From the NCBI GenBank assembly GCA_951804985.1, contig OX638135.1:43166324-43230323 (forward strand): DNA of 64,000 nt, written 5' to 3'. Both the position numbers and the translations under genes were made by a program. The notes below the pieces were generated by a model. The model ran no database searches. It was given only the letters and a program-made list of their open reading frames with translations, and was not told the DNA's origin. Source of the DNA: Dryomyza anilis (taxonomy: Eukaryota > Arthropoda > Insecta > Diptera > Dryomyzidae). Positions 33,301 to 43,400 of the stretch are shown here, in pieces. Position 1 is the first letter of the stretch, and each line of letters begins with the position of its first letter.

Positions 33301-34600
33301 TGATCTTTTTGATCTTTTTAATCTTTTTCAATCTTTTTGATCTTTTTGATCTTTTTGATCTTTTTGATCTTTTTGATCTTTTTGATCTTTTTGATCTTTT
33401 TGATCTTTTTGATCTTTTTGATCTTTTTGATCTTTTTGATCTTTTTGATCTTTTTGATCTTTTTGATCTTTTTGATCTTTTTGATCTTTTTGATCTTTTT
33501 GATCTTTTTGATCTTTTTGATCTTTTTGATCTTTTTGATCTTTTTGATCTTTTTGATCTTTTTGATCTTTTTGATCTTTTTGATCTTTTTGATCTTTTTG
33601 ATCTTTTTGATCTTTTTGATCTTTTTGATCTTTTTGATCTTTTTGATCTTGTTGATCTTTTTGATCTTTTTGATCTTTTTGATCTTTTTGATCTTTTTGA
33701 TCTTTTTGATCTTTTTGATCTTTTTGATCTTTTTGATCTTTTTGATCTTTTTGATCTTCGTGATATTTTTGATCTTTTTGGTCTTTTTGATCTTTTTGAT
33801 CTTTTTGATCTTTTTGATCTTTTTGATATTTTTGATCTTTTTGATCTTTTTGATCTTTTTGATCTTTTTGATCTTTTTGATCTTTTTGATCTTTTTGATC
33901 TTTTTGATCTTTTTGATCTTTTTGATCTTTTTGATCTTTTTGATCTTTTTGATCTTTTTGATCTTTTTGATCTTTTTGATCTTTTTGATCTTTTTGATCT
34001 TTTTGATCTTTTTGATCTTTTTGATCTTTTTGATCTTTTTGATCTTTTTCGATATTTTCGATATTTTCGATCTTTTTTGATCTGTTTTGATCTTTTTTGA
34101 TCTTTTTGTGATTTTTTTGATCTTTTTGATCTTTTTGATCTTTTTGATCTTTTTGATCTTTTTGATCTTTTTGATCTTTTTGATCTTTTTGATCTTTTTG
34201 ATCTTTTTGATCTTTTTGATCTTTTTGATCTTTTTGATCTTTTTGATCTTTTTGATCTTTTTGATCTTTTTGATCTTTTTGATCTTTTTGATCTTTTTGA
34301 TCTTTTTGATCTTTTTGATCTTTTTGATCTTTTTGATCTTTTTGATCTTTTTGATCTTTTTGATCTTTTTGATCTTTTTGATCTTTTTGATCTTCTTGAT
34401 CTTTTTGATCTTTTTGATCTTTTTGATCTTTTTGATCTTCTTGATCTTCTTGATCTTCTTGATCTTCTTGATCTTTTTGATCTTTTTGATCTTCTTGATC
34501 TTCTTGATCTTCTTGATCTTTTTGATCTTTTTGATCTTTTTGATCTTTTTGATCTTTTTGATCTTTTTGATCTCTTTGATCTTTTTGATTTTTTTGATCT
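33301..34600 (+). repeat. Higher-order repeat C, copy 1
   Basis: T5 satellite headed by TTTTTAATC-TTTTTCAATC (about 33,320), then one TTGTTGATC (about 33,650), a TTCGTGATA unit (33,756), CGATATTTT steps (about 34,050), a TTTTTGTGATT marker (34,108) and two TTCTTGATC clusters (about 34,390-34,520). Ends in a CAATC decamer block. Confidence 0.85.
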
Positions 34601-34780
34601 TTTTCAATCTTTTTCAATCTTTTTCAATCTTTTTCAATCTTTTTCAATCTTTTTCAATCTTTTTCAATCTTTTTCAATCTTTTTCAATCTTTTTCAATCT
34701 TTTTCAATCTTTTTCAATCTTTTTCAATCTTTTTCAATCTTTTTCAATCTTTTTCAATCTTTTTCAATCTTTTTCAATCT
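34601..34780 (+). repeat. CAATC decamer block (18 units)
   Basis: Eighteen perfect TTTTTCAATC units. These lack GATC and repeat the T5 tract every 10 bp. Right-hand boundary returns directly to TTTTTGATC. Confidence 0.95.
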
Positions 34781-35800
34781 TTTTGATCTTTTTGATCTTT
34801 TTGATCTTTTTGATCTTTTTGATCTTTTTGATTTTTTGATCTTTTTGATCTTTTTGATCTTTTTGATCTTTTTGATCTTTTTGATCTTTTTGATCTTTTT
34901 GATCTTTTTGATCTTTTTGATCTTTTTGATCTTTTTGATCTTTTTGATCTTTTTGATCTTTTTGATCTTTTTGATCTTTTTGATCTTTTTGATCTTTTTG
35001 ATCTTTTTGATCTTTTTGATCTTTTTGATCTTTTTGATCTTTTTGATCTTTTTGATCTTTTTGATCTTTTTGATCTTTTTGATCTTTTTGATCTTTTTGA
35101 TCTTTTTGATCTTTTTGATCTTTTTGATCTTTTTGATCTTTTTGATCTTTTTGATCTTTTTGATCTTTTTGATCTTTTTGATCTTTTTGATCTTTTTGAA
35201 CTTTTTGATCTCTTTGATCTTTTTGATCTTTTTGATCTTTTTGATCTTTTTGATATTTTTTATCTTTTTGATCTTTTTGATCTTTTTCAATCTTTTTCAA
35301 TCTTTTTGATCTTTTTGATCTTTTTGATCTTTTTGATCTTTTTGATCTTTTTGATCTTTTTGATCTTTTTGATATTTTTGATATTTTTGATATTTTTGAT
35401 ATTTTTGATATTTTTGATATTTTTGGTCTTTTTGATCTTTTTGATCTTTTTGATCTTTTTGATCTTTTTGATCTTTTTGATCTTTTTGATCTTTTTGATC
35501 TTTTTGATCTTTTTGATCTTTTTGATCTTTTTGATCTTTTTGATCTTTTTGATCTTTTTGATCTTTTTGATCTTTTTGATCTTTTTGATCTTTTTGATCT
35601 TTTTGATCTTTTTGATCTTTTTGATCTTTTTGATCTTTTTGATCTTTTTGATCTTTTTGATCTTTTTGATCTTTTTGATCTTTTTGATCTTTTTGATCTT
35701 TTTGATCTTTTTGATCTCTTTGATCTCTTTGATCTCTTTGATCTTTTTGAACTTTTTGATCTTTTTGATCTTTTTGATCTTTTTGATCTTTTTGATCTTT
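34781..35800 (+). repeat. T5-GATC spacer with boundary module and GATA run
   Basis: Pure TTTTTGATC, a boundary module at 35,197, six consecutive TTTTTGATA units near 35,370-35,420 then TTTTTGGTC, more T5 units, and three TCTCTTTGATC steps near 35,715. Parallels 32,325-33,300, where there are five GATA units. Confidence 0.9.
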
Positions 35801-37065
35801 TTAATCTTTTTCAATCTTTTTGATCTTTTTGATCTTTTTGATCTTTTTGATCTTTTTGATCTTTTTGATCTTTTTGATCTTTTTGATCTTTTTGATCTTT
35901 TTGATCTTTTTGATCTTTTTGATCTTTTTGATCTTTTTGATCTTTTTGATCTTTTTGATCTTTTTGATCTTTTTGATCTTTTTGATCTTTTTGATCTTTT
36001 TGATCTTTTTGATCTTTTTGATCTTTTTGATCTTTTTGATCTTTTTGATCTTTTTGATCTTTTTGATCTTTTTGATCTTTTTGATCTTTTTGATCTTTTT
36101 GATCTTTTTGATCTTTTTGATCTTGTTGATCTTTTTGATCTTTTTGATCTTTTTGATCTTTTTGATCTTTTTGATCTTTTTGATCTTTTTGATCTTTTTG
36201 ATCTTTTTGATCTTCGTGATATTTTTGATCTTTTTGATCTTTTTGATCTTTTTGATCTTTTTGATATTTTTGATCTTTTTGATCTTTTTGATCTTTTTGA
36301 TCTTTTTGATCTTTTTGATCTTTTTGATCTTTTTGATCTTTTTGATCTTTTTGATCTTTTTGATCTTTTTGATCTTTTTGATCTTTTTGATCTTTTTGAT
36401 CTTTTTGATCTTTTTGATCTTTTTGATCTTTTTGATCTTTTTGATCTTTTTGATCTTTTTGATCTTTTTGATCTTTTTGATCTTTTTCGATATTTTCGAT
36501 ATTTTCGATCTTTTTTGATCTTTTTTGATCTTTTTTGATCTTTTTGTGATTTTTTTGATCTTTTTGATCTTTTTGATCTTTTTGATCTTTTTGATCTTTT
36601 TGATCTTTTTGATCTTTTTGATCTTTTTGATCTTTTTGATCTTTTTGATCTTTTTGATCTTTTTGATCTTTTTGATCTTTTTGATCTTTTTGATCTTTTT
36701 GATCTTTTTGATCTTTTTGATCTTTTTGATCTTTTTGATCTTTTTGATCTTTTTGATCTTTTTGATCTTTTTGATCTTTTTGATCTTTTTGATCTTTTTG
36801 ATCTTTTTGATCTTTTTGATCTTTTTGATCTTTTTGATCTTTTTGATCTTTTTGATCTTTTTGATCTTTTTGATCTTTTTGATCTTTTTGATCTTTTTGA
36901 TCTTTTTGATCTTCTTGATCTTCTTGATCTTCTTGATCTTCTTGATCTTTTTGATCTTTTTGATCTTCTTGATCTTCTTGATCTTCTTGATCTTTTTGAT
37001 CTTTTTGATCTTTTTGATCTTTTTGATCTTTTTGATCTCTTTGATCTTTTTGATCGTTTTGATCT
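35801..37065 (+). repeat. Higher-order repeat C, copy 2
   Basis: Same landmarks as copy 1: AATC-CAATC header (35,803), TTGTTGATC (about 36,122), TTCGTGATA (36,212), CGATATTTT steps (about 36,490), TTTTTGTGATT (36,546), TTCTTGATC clusters (about 36,910-36,985). Offsets from copy 1 are 2,483 at the header and 2,456 at TTCGTGATA, a difference of 27 bp or three units. Confidence 0.85.
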
Positions 37066-37220
37066 TTTTCAATCTTTTTCAATCTTTTTCAATCTTTTTC
37101 AATCTTTTTCAATCTTTTTCAATCTTTTTCAATCTTTTTCAATCTTTTTCAATCTTTTTCAATCTTTTTCAATCTTTTTCAATCTTTTTCAATCTTTTTC
37201 AATCTTTTTCAATCTTTTTG
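37066..37220 (+). repeat. CAATC decamer block (15 units)
   Basis: Fifteen perfect units, the counterpart of the 18-unit block at 34,601. Confidence 0.95.
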
Positions 37221-38990
37221 ATCTTTTTGATCTTTTTGATCTTTTTGATCTTTTTGATCATTTTGATCTTTTTGATCTTCTTGATATTTTTGATCTTTTT
37301 GGTCTTTTTGATCTTTTTGATCTTTTTGATCTTTTTGATCTTTTTGATCTTTTTGATCTTTTTGATCTTTTTGATCTTTTTGATCTTTTTGATCTTTTTG
37401 ATCTTTTTGATCTTTTTGATCTTTTTGATCTTTTTGATCTTTTTGATCTTTTTGATCTTTTTGATCTTTTTGATCTTTTTGATCTTTTTGATCTTTTTGA
37501 TCTTTTTGATCTTTTTGATCTTTTTGATCTTTTTGATCTTTTTGATCTTTTTGATCTTTTTGATCTTTTTGATCTTTTTGATCTTTTTGATCTTTTTGAT
37601 CTTTTTGATCTTTTTGATCTTTTTGATCTTTTTGATCTTTTTGATCTTTTTGATCTTTTTGATCTTTTTGATCTTTTTGATCTTTTTGATATTTTTGATA
37701 TTATTGATATTTTTGATCTTTTTGATCTTTTTGATCTTTTTGATCTTTTTGATCTTTTTGATCTTTTTGATCTTTTTGATCTTTTTGATCTTTTTGATCT
37801 TTTTGATCTTTTTGAACTTTTTGAACTTTTTGATCTCTTTGATCTTTTTGATCTTTTTGATCTTTTTTATCTTTTTGATCTTTTTGATCTTTTTGATCTT
37901 TTTCAATCTTTTTCAATCTTTTTGATCTTTTTGATCTTTTTGATCTTTTTGATCTTTTTGATCTTTTTGATCTTTTTGATCTTTTTGATCTATTTGATCT
38001 TTTTGATCTTTTTGATCTTTTTGGTCTTTTTGATCTTTTTGATCTTTTTGATCTTTTTGATCTTATTGATCTTTTTGATCTTTTTGATCTTTTTGATCTT
38101 TTTGATCTTTTTGATCTTCTTGATATTTTTGATCTTTTTGGTCTTTTTGATCTTTTTGATCTTTTTGATCTTTTTGATCTTTTTGATCTTTCTGATCTTT
38201 TTGATCTTTTTGATCTTTTTGATCTTTTTGATCTTTTTGATCTTTTTGATCTTTTTGATCTTTTTGATCTTTTTGATATTTTTGATCTTTTTGATCTTTT
38301 TGATCTTTTTGATCTTTTTGATCTTTTTGATCTTTTTGATCTTTTTGATCTTTTTGATCTTTTTGATCTTTTTGATCTTTTTGATCTTTTTGATCTTTTT
38401 GATCTTTTTGATCTTTTTGATCTTTTTGATCTTTTTGATCTTTTTGATCTTTTTGATCTTTTTGATCTTTTTGATCTTTTTGATCTTTTTGATCTTTTTG
38501 ATCTTTTTGATCTTTTTGATCTTTTTGATCTTTTTGATCTTTTTGATCTTTTTGATCTTTTTGATCTTTTTGATCTTTTTGATCTTTTTGATCTTTTTGA
38601 TCTTTTTTATCTTTTTGATCTTTTTGATCTTTTTCAATCTTTTTCAATCTTTTTGATCTTTTTGATCTTCTTGATATTTTTGATATTTTTGATATTTTTG
38701 ATCTTTTTGATCTTTTTGATCTTTTTGATCTTTTTGATCTTTTTGATCTTTTTGATCTTTTTGATCTTTTTGATCTTTTCGATCTTTTTGATCTTTTTGA
38801 TCTTTTTGATCTTTTTGATCTTTTTGATCTTTTTGATCTTTTTGATCTTTTTGATCTTTTTGATCTTTTTGATCTTTTTGATCTTTTTGATCTTTTTGAT
38901 ATTTTTGATATTTTTGATATTTTTGATATTTTTGATCTTTTTGATCTTTTTGATCTTTTTGATCTTTTTGATCTTTTTGATCTTCTTGAT
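37221..38990 (+). repeat. T5-GATC satellite
   Basis: Mostly pure TTTTTGATC with landmarks TTCTTGATA-TTTTTGGTC (about 37,280 and 38,120), a boundary module (37,814), a TTTTTCAATC pair (about 38,630), three then four TTTTTGATA units (about 38,672 and 38,900), and a single CGATC (about 38,780). No gene. Confidence 0.95.
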
Positions 38991-40680
38991 CTTCTTGATC
39001 TTTTTGATCTTTTTGATCTTTTTGATCTTTTTGATCTTTTTGATCTTTTTGATCTTTTTGATCTTTTTGATCTTTTTGATCTTTTTGATCTTTTTGATCT
39101 TTTTGATCATTTTGATCTTGTTGATCTTGTTGATCTTGTTGATCTTGTTGATCTTGTTGATCTTGTTGATCTTGTTGATCTTGTTGATCTTGTTGATCTT
39201 GTTGATCTTGTTGATCTTGTTAATCTTGTTAATCTTGTTGATCTTGTTGATCTTGTTGATCTTGTTGATCTTGTTGATCTTGTTGATCTTGTTGATCTTG
39301 TTGATCTTGTTGATCTTGTTGATCTTGTTGATCTTGTTGATCTTGTTGATCTTGTTGATCTTGTTGATCTTGTTGATCTTGTTGATCTTGTTGATCTTTT
39401 TGATCTTTTTGATCTTTTTGGTCTTTTTGGTATTTTTGATTTTTTTGATATTGTTGATATTTTTGATATTTTTGATATTTTTGATATTTTTGATCTTTTT
39501 GATCTTTTTGATCTTGTTGATCTTGTTGATCTTGTTGATCTTGTTGATCTTGTTGATCTTGTTGATCTTGTTGATCTTGTTGATCTTGTTGATCTTTTTG
39601 ATCTTTTTGATCTTTTTGATCTTTTTGATCTTTTTGGTCTTTTTGGTATTTTTGATTTTTTTTGATATTTTTGATATTTTTGATATTTTTGATATTTTTG
39701 ATATTTTTGATCTTTTTGATCTTTTTAATCTTTTTAATCTTTTTGATCTTTTTGATCTTTTAGATCTTGTTGATCTTTTTGATCTTTTTGATCTTTTTGA
39801 TCTTTTTGATCTTTTTGATCTTTTTGATCTTTTTGATCTTTTTGATCTTTTTGATCTTTTTGATCTTTTTGATCTTTTTGATCTTTTTGATCTTTTTGAT
39901 CTTTTTGATCTCTTTGATCTCTTTGATCTTTTTGATCTTTTTGATCTTTTTGATCTTTTTGATATTTTTGATCTTTTTGATCTTTTTGATCTTTTTGATC
40001 TTTTTGATCTTTTTGATCTATTTGATCTTTTTGATCTTTTTGATCTTTTTGATCTTTTTCATCTTTTTGATCTTTTTGATCTTTTTGATCTTTTTGATCT
40101 TTTTGATCTTTTTGATCTTTTTGATCTTTTTGATCTTTTTGATCTTTTTGATCTTTTTGATCTTTTTGATCTTGTTGATCTTTTTGATCTTTATGATCTT
40201 TATGATCTTTTTGATCTTTTTGATTTTTTTGAACTTTTTGATCTTGTTGATCTTGTTGATCTTTTTGATCTTGTTGATCTTGTTGATCTTGTTGATCTTG
40301 TTGATCTTGTTGATCTTGTTGATCTTGTTGATCTTGTTGATCTTGTTGATCTTGTTGATCTTGTTGATCTTGTTGATCTTGTTGATCTTGTTGATCTTGT
40401 TGATCTTGTTGATCTTGTTGATCTTGTTGATCTTGTTGATCTTGTTGATCTTGTTGATCTTGTTGATCTTGTTGATCTTGTTGATCTTGTTGAACTTGTT
40501 GATCTTTTTGATTTTTTTGATATTTTTGATTTTTTTGATCTTTTTGTTGATCTTGTTGATCTTTTTGATCTTTTTGATCTTTTTGATCTTGTTGATCTCT
40601 TTGATCTTTTTGATCTTTTTGATCTTTTTGATCTCTTTGATCTTTTTGATCTTTTTGATCTTTTTGATCTTTTTGATCTT
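38991..40680 (+). repeat. Higher-order repeat D, copy 1
   Basis: TTGTTGATC tract (39,118-39,395) with two adjacent TTGTTAATC (39,221 and 39,230), a TTTTTGGTC-GGTATT step, TTTTTGATA runs with one ATTGTTGATA (39,447), a second short TTG tract, a TTTTAGATC marker (39,761), T5 units with two TCTCTTT steps, TTTTTCATC, two TTTATGATC, a long TTG tract ending in a GAACTTG unit (40,492), then the TTTTTGTTGATC marker (40,541). Confidence 0.85.
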
Positions 40681-41630
40681 TTTCAATCTTTTTCAATCTT
40701 TTTCAATCTTTTTCAATCTTTTTCAATCTTTTTCAATCTTTTTCAATCTTTTTCAATCTTTTTCAATCTTTTTCAATCTTTTTCAATCTTTTTCAATCTT
40801 TTTCAATCTTTTTCAATCTTTTTCAATCTTTTTCAATCTTTTTCAATCTTTTTCAATCTTTTTCAATCATTTTCAATCTTTTTCAATCTTTTTCAATCTT
40901 TTTCAATCTTTTTCAATCTTTTTCAATCTTTTTCAATCTTTTTCAATCTTTTTCAATCTTTTTCAATCTTTTTCAATCTTTTTCAATCTTTTTCAATCTT
41001 TTTCAATCTTTTTCAATCTTTTTCAATCTTTTTCAATCTTTTTCAATCTTTTTCAATCTTTTTCAATCTTTTTCAATCTTTTTCAATCTTTTTCAATCTT
41101 TTTCAATCTTTTTCAATCTTTTTCAATCTTTTTCAATCTTTTTCAATCTTTTTCAATCTTTTTCAATCTTTTTCAATCTTTTTCAATCTTTTTCAATCTT
41201 TTTCAATCTTTTTCAATCTTTTTCAATCTTTTTCAATCTTTTTCAATCTTTTTCAATCTTTTTCAATCTTTTTCAATCTTTTTCAATCATTTTCAATCTT
41301 TTTCAATCTTTTTCAATCTTTTTCAATCTTTTTCAATCTTTTTCAATCTTTTTCAATCTTTTTCAATCTTTTTCAATCTTTTTCAATCTTTTTCAATCTT
41401 TTTCAATCTTTTTCAATCTTTTTCAATCTTTTTCAATCTTTTTCAATCTTTTTCAATCTTTTTCAATCTTTTTCAATCTTTTTCAATCTTTTTCAATCTT
41501 TTTCAATCTTTTTCAATCTTTTTCAATCTTTTTCAATCTTTTTCAATCTTTTTCAATCTTTTTCAATCTTTTTCAATATTTTTCAATCTTTTTCAATCTT
41601 TTTCAATCTTTTTCAATCTTTTTCAATCTT
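40681..41630 (+). repeat. CAATC decamer block (95 units, 950 bp)
   Basis: The longest decamer block in the window: 95 consecutive 10-bp units of TTTTTCAATC with no length change. Only three units carry substitutions: two identical CAATCAT units 420 bp apart (40,861 and 41,281) and one CAATATT at 41,571. It contains no GATC. Five-base T tracts recur at exactly 10 bp, close to the helical repeat of B-DNA, so intrinsic curvature is predicted. Left flank has TCTCTTTGATC and the right flank GAACTTTTTGATC, as at the other CAATC blocks. Confidence 0.97.
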
Positions 41631-43400
41631 TTTGAACTTTTTGATCTTTTTGATCTTTTTGATCTTTTTGATCTTTTTGATCTTTTTGATCTTTTTGATC
41701 TTTTTGATCTTTTTGATCTTTTTGATCTTTTTGATCTTTTTGATCTTTTTGATCTTTTTGATCTTTTTGATCTTTTTGATCTTTTTGATCTTTTTGATCT
41801 TTTTGATCTTTTTGATCTTTTTGATCTTTTTGATCTTTTTGATCTTTTTGATCTTTTTGATCTTTTTGATCTTTTTGATCTTTTTGATCATTTTGATCTT
41901 GTTGATCTTGTTGATCTTGTTGATCTTGTTGATCTTGTTGATCTTGTTGATCTTGTTGATCTTGTTGATCTTGTTGATCTTGTTGATCTTGTTGATCTTG
42001 TTGATCTTGTTAATCTTGTTAATCTTGTTGATCTTGTTGATCTTGTTGATCTTGTTGATCTTGTTGATCTTGTTGATCTTGTTGATCTTGTTGATCTTGT
42101 TGATCTTGTTGATCTTGTTGATCTTGTTGATCTTGTTGATCTTGTTGATCTTGTTGATCTTGTTGATCTTGTTGATCTTTTTGATCTTTTTGATCTTTTT
42201 GGTCTTTTTGGTATTTTTGATTTTTTTGATATTGTTGATATTTTTGATATTTTTGATATTTTTGATATTTTTGATCTTTTTGATCTTTTTGATCTTGTTG
42301 ATCTTGTTGATCTTGTTGATCTTGTTGATCTTGTTGATCTTGTTGATCTTGTTGATCTTGTTGATCTTGTTGATCTTGTTGATCTTGTTGATCTTTTTGA
42401 TCTTTTTGATCTTTTTGATCTTTTTGATCTTTTTGGTCTTTTTGGTATTTTTGATTTTTTTTGATATTTTTGATATTTTTGATATTTTTGATATTTTTGA
42501 TATTTTTGATCTTTTTGATCTTTTTAATCTTTTTAATCTTTTTGATCTTTTTGATCTTGTTGATCTTTTTGATCTTTTTGATCTTTTTGATCTTTTTGAT
42601 CTTTTTGATCTTTTAGATCTTTTTGATCTTTTTGATCTTTTTGATCTTTTTGATCTTTTTGATCTTTTTGATCTTTTTGATCTTTTTGATCTTTTTGATC
42701 TTTTTGATCTTTTTGATCTTTTTGATCTTTTTGATCTTTTTGATCTCTTTGATCTCTTTGATCTTTTTGATCTTTTTGATCTTTTTGATATTTTTGATCT
42801 TTTTGATCTTTTTGATCTTTTTGATCTTTTTGATCTATTTGATCTTTTTGATCTTTTTGATCTTTTTCATCTTTTTCATCTTTTTCATCTTTTTGATCTT
42901 TTTGATCTTTTTGATCTTTTTGATCTTTTTGATCTTTTTGATCTTTTTGATCTTTTTGATCTTTTTGATCTTTTTGATCTTGTTGATCTTTTTGATCTTT
43001 TTGATCTTTTTGATTTTTTTGAACTTTTTGATCTTGTTGATCTTGTTGATCTTTTTGATCTTGTTGATCTTGTTGATCTTGTTGATCTTGTTGATCTTGT
43101 TGATCTTGTTGATCTTGTTGATCTTGTTGATCTTGTTGATCTTGTTGATCTTGTTGATCTTGTTGATCTTGTTGATCTTGTTGATCTTGTTGATCTTGTT
43201 GATCTTGTTGATCTTGTTGATCTTGTTGATCTTGTTGATCTTGTTGATCTTGTTGATCTTGTTGATCTTGTTGATCTTGTTGATCTTGTTGATCTTGTTG
43301 AACTTGTTGATCTTTTTGATTTTTTTGATATTTTTGATTTTTTTGATCTTTTTGTTGATCTTGTTGATCTTTTTGATCTTTTTGATCTTTTTGATCTCTT
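41631..43400 (+). repeat. Higher-order repeat D, copy 2
   Basis: About 250 bp of T5 units, then the copy 1 landmarks: TTGTTAATC pair (42,011 and 42,020), ATTGTTGATA (42,228), TTTTAGATC (42,614), three TTTTTCATC (about 42,868), GAACTTG (43,300) and TTTTTGTTGATC (43,349). Offsets are about 2,780-2,850 bp. No decamer block follows this copy. Confidence 0.85.
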
